The notes below the pieces were generated by a model. It saw only the letters and a program-made list of their open reading frames with translations, searched no databases and was not told the origin of the DNA. DNA of 51,482 bases from Dehalococcoidales bacterium (GTDB lineage: Bacteria > Chloroflexota > Dehalococcoidia > Dehalococcoidales > Fen-1064). Positions 33,799 through 40,477 of this stretch are shown here, piece by piece (the stretch's first letter is position 1; each line of letters starts with the position of its first letter). Made by a program: the position numbers and the translations under genes. The stretch lies in assembly GCA_020342155.1 (NCBI GenBank), contig CP070842.1, forward strand, positions 1,316,823-1,368,304. The letters are read 5' to 3'.

Positions 33799-34686
33799 TT
33801 AACTAAGCAGAATGTTCTTTATCTTTTCAGCATAGTCCTGGCTGTCTGTGTCATCGGTAATGAGTTCAATTTTCTCCGGTGATGTCACGCCTAGACCAAG
33901 CTCAACTGCTCGAGCGATCTGGTCCTGTTCAAAAACCCGTCCCAGGCTCACCTCTGGGGTAGTCCCTAGTTCGCGTAGTATGGTTACCCCCACGGCATCA
34001 ATTGCCACCCGGTCGTTGCTGGCAAGCACCACATTAGCGTTGGCTCGAGTACCCTGGGCAGGACCGCCATGAGTGAAAGCTTCGACACCATCAAGCACAA
34101 TCAGGTCAGGAGAATAAGCACTGTTTATCTCGGCAATCATCTGACGCTGATGCGACGAGGTGTGTAGTTCTCTCATATAAGGACTGCCGCCGGGCACCAT
34201 GCCCACCGAGTTTTTCATTGACAGGGTGAAATGACCGCCGAAAGCGTGCGTTTTTAAACAACAGGTCTGCACGATGCATTCCGCTTCTGCGTATATCCTG
34301 GGAAACTGAAAACCGTCCTGCCAGTGGCTGTTTTCAGGATGGAAATGTATCCAGCCTTCCGGGCTCATTTCCTGCAGGTTAAGAATATCGAAACCCAGTT
34401 CCTGCGACAGCTTAAAAATGCCCTTCTTTTCCATCACGGTACGAGTACTGTCTCCTGGCCCACTGCGTTCAGCCAGGGTGATACTGCTGGCACCCATTTT
34501 ATTAAGGTTCTGTATCAGAGCACGGAGCGTATCGATATGGGTCGAGCCGGGAGTGGGATCAGCTGAATTAAAGTTAGGTTTGAGAACTATTGCCTTTCCT
34601 TTTACGGGATTAGAGTTAATCAGAACGATTGCCCTCCGCACTCCATCGGCACGGTTATTGGTGCGTACCAGACTCACTTTTGTCAT
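33799..34686 (-). CDS. DUF362-family protein
   Basis: This 295-residue protein belongs to DUF362 (PF04015). Its hallmarks are VLKPNFNSADPTPGSTH near residue 35, CCLKTHAFGGHFTLSMKNSVGMVPG near 145, and LDGVEAFTHGGPAQGT near 200. Many members carry a C-terminal ferredoxin domain; this one does not. The biochemical role of the family is unknown, with links to Fe-S or redox processes. It is convergent with the probable selenoprotein, 10 bases apart. Confidence 0.85.
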   Translation of the reverse strand: MTKVSLVRTNNRADGVRRAIVLINSNPVKGKAIVLKPNFNSADPTPGSTHIDTLRALIQNLNKMGASSITLAERSGPGDSTRTVMEKKGIFKLSQELGFDILNLQEMSPEGWIHFHPENSHWQDGFQFPRIYAEAECIVQTCCLKTHAFGGHFTLSMKNSVGMVPGGSPYMRELHTSSHQRQMIAEINSAYSPDLIVLDGVEAFTHGGPAQGTRANANVVLASNDRVAIDAVGVTILRELGTTPEVSLGRVFEQDQIARAVELGLGVTSPEKIELITDDTDSQDYAEKIKNILLS

Positions 34687-34871
34687 TATAGCCTCCTCTA
34701 AGACAGGTGCTTATCTTTCCTCAGAAAATCACGTAAGTAATTCTTGATGTTGATGGCAGAGTTGTTATAGAGGTTAGTCTTCATTCTTCATTTCAGTATC
34801 ATTTTAACGTATGAGTGCTTCTCAAGTATAGCTAATCTATTTATACATCAGTAGAATTACTTTTAGGGGTA

Positions 34872-34900
34872 TTGACAACAACAAATAAAAGAACTATACT
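34872..34900 (+). promoter_or_regulatory. Strong sigma-70-type promoter of the coiled-coil gene
   Basis: TTGACA (34872-34877), exactly 17 bases, TATACT (34895-34900). Transcription would start near 34907, giving an untranslated leader of about 190 bases. Confidence 0.75.
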
Positions 34901-35007
34901 AAACCCCCTTGAAATATACTAAAACGTACAATATTGACACTCGTCTATACTCTGCCCCAGCGTAAGGTAATAGGTATATTGCTGGAGGTGGGTGGTGAGG
35001 GATGGTT

Positions 35008-35055
35008 AAGAGCACTAGAACCGTCAGATGAATGGTGGCGGTAGCTGGTGCTCTT
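35008..35055 (+). other. Stable hairpin in the leader of the coiled-coil gene
   Basis: AAGAGCAC (35008-35015) pairs perfectly with GTGCTCTT (35048-35055). Inside, after a small internal loop, ACCG pairs with CGGT. No T-run follows, so it is not a simple terminator. It ends 40 bases before the start codon and leaves the AGGAGG ribosome site free. Confidence 0.5.
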
Positions 35056-35095
35056 CTTATTATCAAACAAATCTTAGGTGCATTAGGAGGTCGAC

Positions 35096-35719
35096 ATGAA
35101 AATCTGGGCAATTACAGTAAGTGTACTCCTTGCAGGAGCAGTCGGAGCAGGTACGTTTTTCTATATCGACCTGTCTGGCGACGTGGATACTGCTAATGCG
35201 GAGATTGCTACCCTGGAAGGGGACAAAGCTGCACTGGAGGCAGATGTTACAGAGTTGGAAACAGACCTGGCTGACACAGAAGCAACATTGGCTGATACCG
35301 AAACAGAACTGGCTGACACAGAAGCAGACCTCGCAACTGCAGAGGCTGACCTTACTGCTGCGCAGAGCCAGATTTCCACCCTGCAAAGCAGTTATGCCGC
35401 GGCGCAGAGCAGAGCCAATAGCCTGCAAACTCAATTAAATACAGCCGAAAGCCAATATGAGAGTCTACAGCAACAGGTAGACGCATGTAATCCATACGGA
35501 GAGATCCTTGAGAAGTATTACTTTGTACCAGGCGGTTATTTTACGATGTATGAGATACTTGACGTGACATTATTGGTGGAGGCCACGGGTGACGCCGAGC
35601 TCATGGAATTATGGGATACTTACTTAGAATATGACACACCAGAAAATGCTTATAATTTCTGGGTTGCCGTCTGGGATGGATTATGGGAGACATTGTGCGG
35701 AGCGGGGACATCAGTCTAG
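35096..35719 (+). CDS. Membrane-anchored or secreted coiled-coil protein
   Basis: This 207-residue protein has an N-terminal hydrophobic segment (MKIWAITVSVLLAGAVGAG) serving as anchor or signal. A long acidic coiled coil follows at about residues 30-125, built of near-exact seven-residue repeats (LADTEAT, LADTETE, LADTEAD). The C-terminal globular part is aromatic-rich (PYGEILEKYYFVPGG, NFWVAVWDGLWETLCGAG) and resembles no family I know. The repeated DNA suggests slippage expansion. It has its own strong promoter and AGGAGG site. A cell-envelope structural or scaffolding role is a guess. Confidence 0.7.
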   Translation: MKIWAITVSVLLAGAVGAGTFFYIDLSGDVDTANAEIATLEGDKAALEADVTELETDLADTEATLADTETELADTEADLATAEADLTAAQSQISTLQSSYAAAQSRANSLQTQLNTAESQYESLQQQVDACNPYGEILEKYYFVPGGYFTMYEILDVTLLVEATGDAELMELWDTYLEYDTPENAYNFWVAVWDGLWETLCGAGTSV

Positions 35720-35792
35720 CACCAATAATGCTAACAGGCACGTATATGCTTGCATTTCACCAGTGAGGATGCGACCAAGGGGTTTCTTCTGG

Positions 35793-35822
35793 GGACAGCA
35801 GGCCCTCAGTGGTCTGCTGTCC
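35793..35822 (+). terminator. Strong hairpin between convergent genes
   Basis: GGACAGCAGGCC (35793-35804) and GGTCTGCTGTCC (35811-35822) form a 12-pair stem with one G-U pair and a six-base loop. It lies between the coiled-coil stop (35719) and the thi4 stop (35831). There is no clear T-run, but the position fits a shared transcription end or mRNA 3' boundary. Confidence 0.55.
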
Positions 35823-35830
35823 TCCATTAT

Positions 35831-36604
35831 CTATCTTAACAATTCAACCGTGAGCTCCGCTACTTGTTTTCCAGAGATAATCATTCCACCGAATATAGGG
35901 CCCATGCGCGGGTACCCATAGACTGCATTGACTGCCATGCCGCTTGTCAGTAATCCAGGATAAACCTCTCCGGTCTTGGCCACAAGGTCTTTCTCTCCGT
36001 GTTCAGCCCACATTGGTTTTTCGCCCACCACCTCACCGGTAGAGGTGTTCAACCTGGCACCAATTTTACGCACTACTATGCGGCAAACCTCGGCATCATG
36101 GCCGGTAGCATCGATTACCCACTTAGATTTTATTGACAATGGGTCAACATGAAGATTCGCCATGGTCACGGCGCTCCAGTTTAAGACCAGTCCTGATACA
36201 CGGTCTTCTTCACGAATCATTACATCTTCAACACTAATCAGGTTAAAGATACGGGCGCCTGCCTTAACACACTGGTAGCAAAGGGCAGATACAGCCTCCA
36301 CGGAATCAGCTACATAGTATCCTGGCTGGTACTCTATAGTAGTCACTCCCATCTCATCCAGAATGGGTTTGGCTTCGTCCTGTACAACAATACGGTTGAA
36401 CATCATCCCACCTCCCCACATCCCGCCACCAATACTGAGTTTCCTTTCATAAATTGCCGTCTTTACGCCTTTTCTTGCCAGGTAATATCCGGCTGTCAAA
36501 CCGGAAGGTCCTGCACCTGCGATGGCCACATCTACGTCCAGATAATTTACAAACTCATCTGTAAAACTCTGTGTGATTGCCTTCGAAATAACTATATCGT
36601 CCAC
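35831..36604 (-). CDS. thi4: Thiazole synthase Thi4, His (sulfide-dependent) type
   Basis: This 257-residue FAD/NAD-fold enzyme makes the thiamine thiazole precursor from NAD and glycine. The Rossmann start is [29 protein letters not shown] near 60 and [11 protein letters not shown] near 165 are Thi4 hallmarks. Yeast Thi4 donates sulfur from its own Cys205 and works once. At the equivalent position this protein has H152 ([12 protein letters not shown]), as in methanogen Thi4 enzymes, which are catalytic and use free sulfide. That fits the sulfide-centred gene content nearby. A TPP riboswitch controls it. Confidence 0.92.
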   Translation of the reverse strand: MDDIVISKAITQSFTDEFVNYLDVDVAIAGAGPSGLTAGYYLARKGVKTAIYERKLSIGGGMWGGGMMFNRIVVQDEAKPILDEMGVTTIEYQPGYYVADSVEAVSALCYQCVKAGARIFNLISVEDVMIREEDRVSGLVLNWSAVTMANLHVDPLSIKSKWVIDATGHDAEVCRIVVRKIGARLNTSTGEVVGEKPMWAEHGEKDLVAKTGEVYPGLLTSGMAVNAVYGYPRMGPIFGGMIISGKQVAELTVELLR

Positions 36605-36693
36605 TATTGACCTCTCTTGATATTATTCTAAATACGCATATCTATTTATCACAGAACCGGCCCTGTGGATAGATGGTGGCCGCAGCGAATAAT

Positions 36694-36734
36694 TAAAAAA
36701 CCAGAAGTGGGAAGTGTAACGAGGTCTTCTGGTT
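36694..36734 (-). terminator. Transcription attenuator of the TPP riboswitch
   Basis: On the minus strand AACCAGAAG (36734-36726) pairs with CTTCTGGTT (36707-36699) and runs into a T-tract (36700-36695). It begins right after the aptamer, so it is the expression platform: TPP binding should favour this terminator. Confidence 0.85.
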
Positions 36735-36819
36735 CCTTACTTCCCTACGCTCGCATTACCGAGATCAGGTTCCAAGGGTCGTCCCTGTGGGACTCTCAGC
36801 CTTTCAGCTCCCCTAGTCG
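36735..36819 (-). promoter_or_regulatory. TPP riboswitch (THI element)
   Basis: Read on the minus strand the conserved THI-box blocks occur in order: GGGGAGC, GGCTGAGAG, then ACCTGATCTCGG-TAATGC-GAGCGTAGGGAAGT. An ACT/AGT pair can close P1 at the outer ends. It lies directly upstream of thi4 and ahead of an intrinsic terminator, so high thiamine pyrophosphate should switch thi4 off. Confidence 0.95.
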
Positions 36820-36835
36820 ATATTCAATTTCTTAT

Positions 36836-36865
36836 ACTATACAGGGCAATGCCTGTAAATGTCAA
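36836..36865 (-). promoter_or_regulatory. Promoter of the thi4 transcript
   Basis: On the minus strand TTGACA (36865-36860), an 18-base spacer and TATAGT (36841-36836). Transcription would start just before the riboswitch. Confidence 0.7.
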
Positions 36866-36882
36866 CGTGAACAAGAAGAAGG

Positions 36883-36911
36883 GGCACCTGCCGAAGGATT
36901 TAGCAGGTGCC
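36883..36911 (-). terminator. Terminator of the homocysteine synthase gene
   Basis: On the minus strand GGCACCTGC (36911-36903) and GCAGGTGCC (36891-36883) form a perfect nine-pair stem, followed by a T-rich tract. It lies 28 bases after the hcyS stop and just before the thi4 promoter. Confidence 0.8.
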
Positions 36912-36938
36912 CTTGGTTGCGCAGGTCAGGTATTCTGG

Positions 36939-38147
36939 CTAGCCGTTTATCGGCCGCTCCTCCAGATTCTTGAATTTGATACCGGATTCTGCTCCTGGTA
37001 CTGGTGCTACCGGTTCGGTGAGCAGGAATTTTCCAGACTTTATCCACTCCTTCAGCATCTCGGCAAGCTCCACTGCTTTGGGATAGCTTGACAGGGAGGC
37101 CGTTGGTACTTCCTGGCCCTGAACCGTTATCGTCCCCGACCTGAGACTGGCATAGTCAATCTCACCAAGAACATCGGGCTTTCTCTGGGGATAAGCCTCG
37201 GAGTAATCGACTATAGCAGCGACGATGTCCTCGTCCCTGACCGCCGTATAGCGCACGACTTCCTCATTGAGTATCGGTATCGGGACACCGATAGCTACTG
37301 TCATCGTGGTGCCGTAACCGACCATGCTTGTCCCCCGGAGCCACTCGGGTCTCATCTGTTTAAGGTCACCGATTAGTGCCAGTGTACCTGCTGGTCGGCG
37401 TGGTACGCCGTTGCCCGAACGGGAGGCACTGGGATTGTGCTGTGTACCGTGCCAGGCAATGTAGCCGACACCACCTCCGATTAGAATCCTCGTCCCGACA
37501 CCGAGTGTCTTATACAGAGGGTCATTGAGCAGGGGAGAAAGCTGCCCGGCGCTGCAGTAATTGGCATTGCCGAGCTGTGGTTTAAGGACACCCATATAAG
37601 TGTAGATTGTCTTATCGGACAGATTCACGGCCACATTGTAGTTCTGGTAGGCGTTACGGATGTTGAACAGGGTCGCCTCGTTGATATCAGCAATATTTAT
37701 CCAGGTCTCGAGTCTCCGGCGAGGATAGCAGTCCGTCCCATATGCCCTGGCCGTCAAACTGATGTCCTTACCGGCTACCAGGTCTTCGATGACATGACCA
37801 CCACCATAGTTGAAATCACCGGGGTATGCTTTGTTCCTGGGGTCGTCATCCGGAACCGCGGTTACACCGATGAAAAGATCCACTGCCGCTAGCCCGGTGT
37901 AAGCAGGGACATCATTCAGGCAGACTTCTCCACCACCAAGCTTTATACGTGGCTGGGCGTGTCCTACATTGAGGAAGGCACCAGAGGAGCACATCGGCCC
38001 GAAGGTGCCGGTAGTAACAACATCTACTTCCCGGGCTGCCTCCTCCACACCTTTTTCTTGAACAATATCGATTATTTCTTCGGCAGTGACAACCACTGCC
38101 TGACCCTGGCTGATTTTTTCGTTTATCTCAGCGATTGATTTCGACAT
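36939..38147 (-). CDS. Homocysteine synthase-like protein (DUF39, HcyS type)
   Basis: This 402-residue DUF39 protein is of the kind linked in methanogens to making homocysteine from aspartate semialdehyde and sulfide, without O-acyl-homoserine. Conserved marks are TTGTFGPMCSSGAF (C53), GTDCYPRRRLETWINI, NANYCSAGQLSPL and GGVGYIAWHGTQHNP. The partner ferredoxin-CBS protein (HcyF-like) is not next to it. The GAGAGG ribosome site is eight bases from ATG and is exactly complementary to the 5' end of its own leader. It has its own promoter and terminator. I am confident of the family; activity in this organism is inferred. Confidence 0.88.
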   Translation of the reverse strand: MSKSIAEINEKISQGQAVVVTAEEIIDIVQEKGVEEAAREVDVVTTGTFGPMCSSGAFLNVGHAQPRIKLGGGEVCLNDVPAYTGLAAVDLFIGVTAVPDDDPRNKAYPGDFNYGGGHVIEDLVAGKDISLTARAYGTDCYPRRRLETWINIADINEATLFNIRNAYQNYNVAVNLSDKTIYTYMGVLKPQLGNANYCSAGQLSPLLNDPLYKTLGVGTRILIGGGVGYIAWHGTQHNPSASRSGNGVPRRPAGTLALIGDLKQMRPEWLRGTSMVGYGTTMTVAIGVPIPILNEEVVRYTAVRDEDIVAAIVDYSEAYPQRKPDVLGEIDYASLRSGTITVQGQEVPTASLSSYPKAVELAEMLKEWIKSGKFLLTEPVAPVPGAESGIKFKNLEERPING

Positions 38148-38152
38148 ATTGG

Positions 38153-38330
38153 TAACCTCTCAAATAGCATTTTGTCAACCGTAGATTGCCCTTTCGGGCA
38201 GCACATTAGCCATAACATGGAGGTTATCCTTTCGATCTGCCATGCTATAAAAGAAGTAGTTTTCAGGTTTGTGGCTAATGCAACCATGTGCTGCCCCCCT
38301 TTCTGCTACAGATGCCTCAGAGAGAGGTTA
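38153..38330 (-). promoter_or_regulatory. Structured leader of hcyS, candidate translational riboswitch
   Basis: On the minus strand TAACCTCTC (38330-38322), at the very 5' end of the transcript, is exactly complementary to GAGAGGTTA (38161-38153), the ribosome site. The same 5' CCTC can instead pair locally with GAGG. Between them, GGGCAGCAC (38296-38288) pairs with GTGCTGCCC (38204-38196) and ATTAGCCA (38279-38272) with TGGCTAAT (38212-38205), leaving an eight-base bulge. CATGG and CCATG form an inner hairpin. The 3' strand of the long stem can alternatively form GCCC-GAAA-GGGC (38199-38188). It matches no riboswitch I recognise. Confidence 0.65.
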
Positions 38331-38340
38331 GTAAAAATTC

Positions 38341-38370
38341 ATTATATCACAGCGAGACCATATCTGTCAC
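38341..38370 (-). promoter_or_regulatory. Promoter of hcyS
   Basis: On the minus strand GTGACA (38370-38365), an 18-base spacer and a perfect TATAAT (38346-38341). Transcription would start near 38334, so the leader is about 187 bases and begins with the anti-ribosome-site sequence. Confidence 0.7.
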
Positions 38371-38472
38371 TATTTCGTGCCTAGTAGTACCGCCTAGTAG
38401 TCTAAACTGGGTCTGGCTTCTATGAGACATTAGTTACATACTGATACGCGGTTGTGGGTCTACAATTATGCT

Positions 38473-38540
38473 GGCCGGTGGGCGAGGCTTGCGGGAAGAT
38501 GATGGGATAGTGGAGAAAGTGTCTTGAACGCTTGCCGGCC
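38473..38540 (+). other. Long inverted repeat upstream of the second tusA
   Basis: GGCCGGTGGGCG (38473-38484) pairs with CGCTTGCCGGCC (38529-38540) as 12 pairs, three of them G-U, around a 44-base loop. A TTGACA at 38547-38552 with TAACCT 17 bases on may be the operon promoter. In that case the repeat lies upstream of transcription and would be a DNA element. If a promoter further upstream is used, it is a leader RNA hairpin. Confidence 0.4.
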
Positions 38541-38602
38541 TTAACTTTGACAAGCTGATAAAGATGGAGTAACCTACTTAGACCAAATCGGAGGCAACGT
38601 AA

Positions 38603-38824
38603 ATGGCTGAAATAAAGGTCGATTGTATCGGTGAGACCTGCCCGGTGCCACTGGTGGAAACCCGCAAAGCGCTACGGAAGGCAGAACCGGGTGACATTGT
38701 CGAGGTAATCGGTACTCATCCTTCTTCAAAAAAAGAGATACCGATGGCGGTAAAAGCCCTGGGGCTGGAGCTACTTGAGGTGACAGATGAAGGGGATACC
38801 TGGCGCATCAGGATACGCAAGTAG
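38603..38824 (+). CDS. TusA-family sulfur carrier (second copy)
   Basis: This 73-residue TusA domain without a lead begins MAEIKVDCIGETCPVPLVETRK. The carrier C13 lies in CPxP, with a second Cys (C8) just before it. The rest (GDIVEVIGTHPSSKKEIPMAVKALG) is standard. A GGAGG site precedes the ATG. It opens a four-gene operon with DsrE, an IscS-like protein and an IscU-DUF59 fusion, so its likely job is delivering persulfide sulfur to Fe-S assembly. Confidence 0.9.
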   Translation: MAEIKVDCIGETCPVPLVETRKALRKAEPGDIVEVIGTHPSSKKEIPMAVKALGLELLEVTDEGDTWRIRIRK

Positions 38825-38839
38825 CCGGAGGAGATAGAT

Positions 38840-39271
38840 ATGGCTGACAATGAAAAGAATAAAGCTACCATCATCGCTCACAGTGGTGACATGGATAAAA
38901 TATATAGTGCTCTCATAGTTGCTAACGGAGCTCTGTCCATGGGTATGGAAGCCTCTATTTTCTTTACCTTCTGGGGACTGCAACGACTCAAGAAGGACGG
39001 GCTGGAGAAAGGACCTCTCTCCAAGATGAATATGTTCGGGCTCGGTAAGTGGATGGTAAAGCGGAAAATGAAGGCGTCGAATGTGGCCTCTCTGGAGAGA
39101 ATGCTTCAGGACTTCGTGGAATTGGGAGGTAAAATCCTCGCCTGTGACATGACAATGGAGATAATGGGCATAAAGAAGGAAGACCTCCGCGACGATTTGG
39201 TTTCCGACTACTGTGCCGTCGGGACCTACGTGAATGAGGCCAGGGAATCGGCTATAACCCTGTTTATTTAG
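38840..39271 (+). CDS. DsrE-family sulfur-transfer protein (second copy)
   Basis: This 143-residue DsrE2-like protein is clearly paralogous to the protein encoded at 28536-29021 (shared blocks HSGDMDK/LSGDMDK, FFTFWGL, FGLGKWM/FGLGRWM). The carrier Cys is C102 in ILACDMTMEIMG. It lacks the loop of about 20 residues of the other copy. It is 15 bases after tusA and 19 before the IscS-like gene, so sulfur hand-over among these three proteins is a reasonable model. Confidence 0.86.
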   Translation: MADNEKNKATIIAHSGDMDKIYSALIVANGALSMGMEASIFFTFWGLQRLKKDGLEKGPLSKMNMFGLGKWMVKRKMKASNVASLERMLQDFVELGGKILACDMTMEIMGIKKEDLRDDLVSDYCAVGTYVNEARESAITLFI

Positions 39272-39290
39272 ACTGAAAAAGGAGGATAGC

Positions 39291-40463
39291 ATGGCGGATA
39301 AGACAGTCTATCTTGATAATGCGGCCGCCACCCGGATGGACGAGCGGGTGCTTGAGGCAATGCGGCCATATCTCTTTGATACCTATGCGGTGGCTACCTC
39401 CGAGTTCGGTTATTCTCTGGGCATCGAGGCCCGTGAGGCATTGGATGAAGCAAGAGAGACCTTGGCCAAGGCACTAGGGGCTTCATCCGAAGAGTTTATC
39501 TTCACCTCGGGGTCAACCGAGTCTTCTAACATGGCTATCAAAGGGGTGGCCCTGGCGTTAGGTGAGAAGAAGGGTAAACATCTAATAGTATCCGCGATTG
39601 AAGACTTCCCGGTACTACACAGCGCTCAGGCTCTGGAGAAGCAGGGTTTTCAGGTCACCCTTCTGGAAGTAGACGGCGACGGCCTCGTCAACCTTGACAG
39701 GCTGAGAGATGCTATAACTGATAACACAATACTGGTGTCGATTCAACATGCCAACCAGGAGATAGGCACCATACAGGACATCGAGGCTATCGGAAAGGTA
39801 TGCCGGGAGAAAGGCGTGGTTTTCCACACCGATGCTACTCATACCTTCACACGGGTTGGTCTTGATGTGAGCAAAGTGCCGGTAGACCTGGTTACAGTGG
39901 CAGCCCACACTATTCACGGTCCGAAAGGTATTGGCGGACTGTATCTACGCAAGGGGACGCCATTAACCAAATGGATGGATGGCGGTTTCCAGGAGTTCAA
40001 CCTGCGTGCCGGACTGGAGAATATCCCCGGTGCTGTCGGTTTTACCCGGGCAGCAAAGCTTATAACTCCTGAGGAGACGGAAAGGCTACAGGCGATACGC
40101 GACCATATCATTAAGCGGGCACTCACGGAGATACCGCATTCTACTCTGAACGGTCACCGCTCACACCGACTACCTCAAAATGCCAATGTTACATTTCATT
40201 TCGTTGAAGGCGAGTCAATTACGCTGCACCTGGACATGCGCGGCTTTGCTGTTAGCACCGGTTCCGCCTGCTTCAGTCGCTCTCTGGAGGGGAGCCATGT
40301 TATCTACGGTATCGGCGGTGACCACGAACGGGCACACGGGTCGATTCGGTTCAGCCTGGGACGTTACAACACCATGGAAGAGGCCGACGCTGTGGTTGAT
40401 GCCCTTGCTGAAATAGTGTCGGAGCTAAGGAGCATCAGCCCACTGGGTAAAGAAAATGACTAA
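39291..40463 (+). CDS. IscS/NifS-like protein lacking the PLP lysine
   Basis: This 390-residue protein has the full fold and length of class I cysteine desulfurases (YLDNAAATRMDERV, TSGSTESSN, HANQEIGTIQ). The sulfur-carrying loop is intact: STGSACFSRS, C327. The PLP-binding Lys of SGHK-type motifs is T207 (AAHTIHGPKG, codon ACT at 39909-39911). Two other PLP contacts also differ: the ring-stacking His is D105 (IEDFPVL) and the Gln is H184 (DATHTF). The pyridine-contacting D181 remains. It probably cannot desulfurate cysteine normally. An Archaeoglobus IscS lacking this lysine has been described, from memory. Here it may relay persulfide from TusA/DsrE to IscU. Confidence 0.85.
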   Translation: MADKTVYLDNAAATRMDERVLEAMRPYLFDTYAVATSEFGYSLGIEAREALDEARETLAKALGASSEEFIFTSGSTESSNMAIKGVALALGEKKGKHLIVSAIEDFPVLHSAQALEKQGFQVTLLEVDGDGLVNLDRLRDAITDNTILVSIQHANQEIGTIQDIEAIGKVCREKGVVFHTDATHTFTRVGLDVSKVPVDLVTVAAHTIHGPKGIGGLYLRKGTPLTKWMDGGFQEFNLRAGLENIPGAVGFTRAAKLITPEETERLQAIRDHIIKRALTEIPHSTLNGHRSHRLPQNANVTFHFVEGESITLHLDMRGFAVSTGSACFSRSLEGSHVIYGIGGDHERAHGSIRFSLGRYNTMEEADAVVDALAEIVSELRSISPLGKEND

Positions 40464-40477
40464 GAGGAGGGCCGGAG

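Larger units (their letters stand above)
34687..35095. other. Intergenic region carrying promoter and leader of the coiled-coil gene
   Basis: The gap between the divergent DUF362 and coiled-coil genes is AT-rich on its left side. It holds one excellent promoter and a leader of about 190 bases with a stable hairpin, both listed separately. No protein-coding frame stands out. Confidence 0.55.

Noticed and set aside
35161-35440. Repetitive DNA at the coiled-coil gene as a CRISPR or tandem-repeat locus
   Set aside because: The repetition is in frame and encodes heptads of a coiled coil. There are no palindromic repeats with unique spacers.
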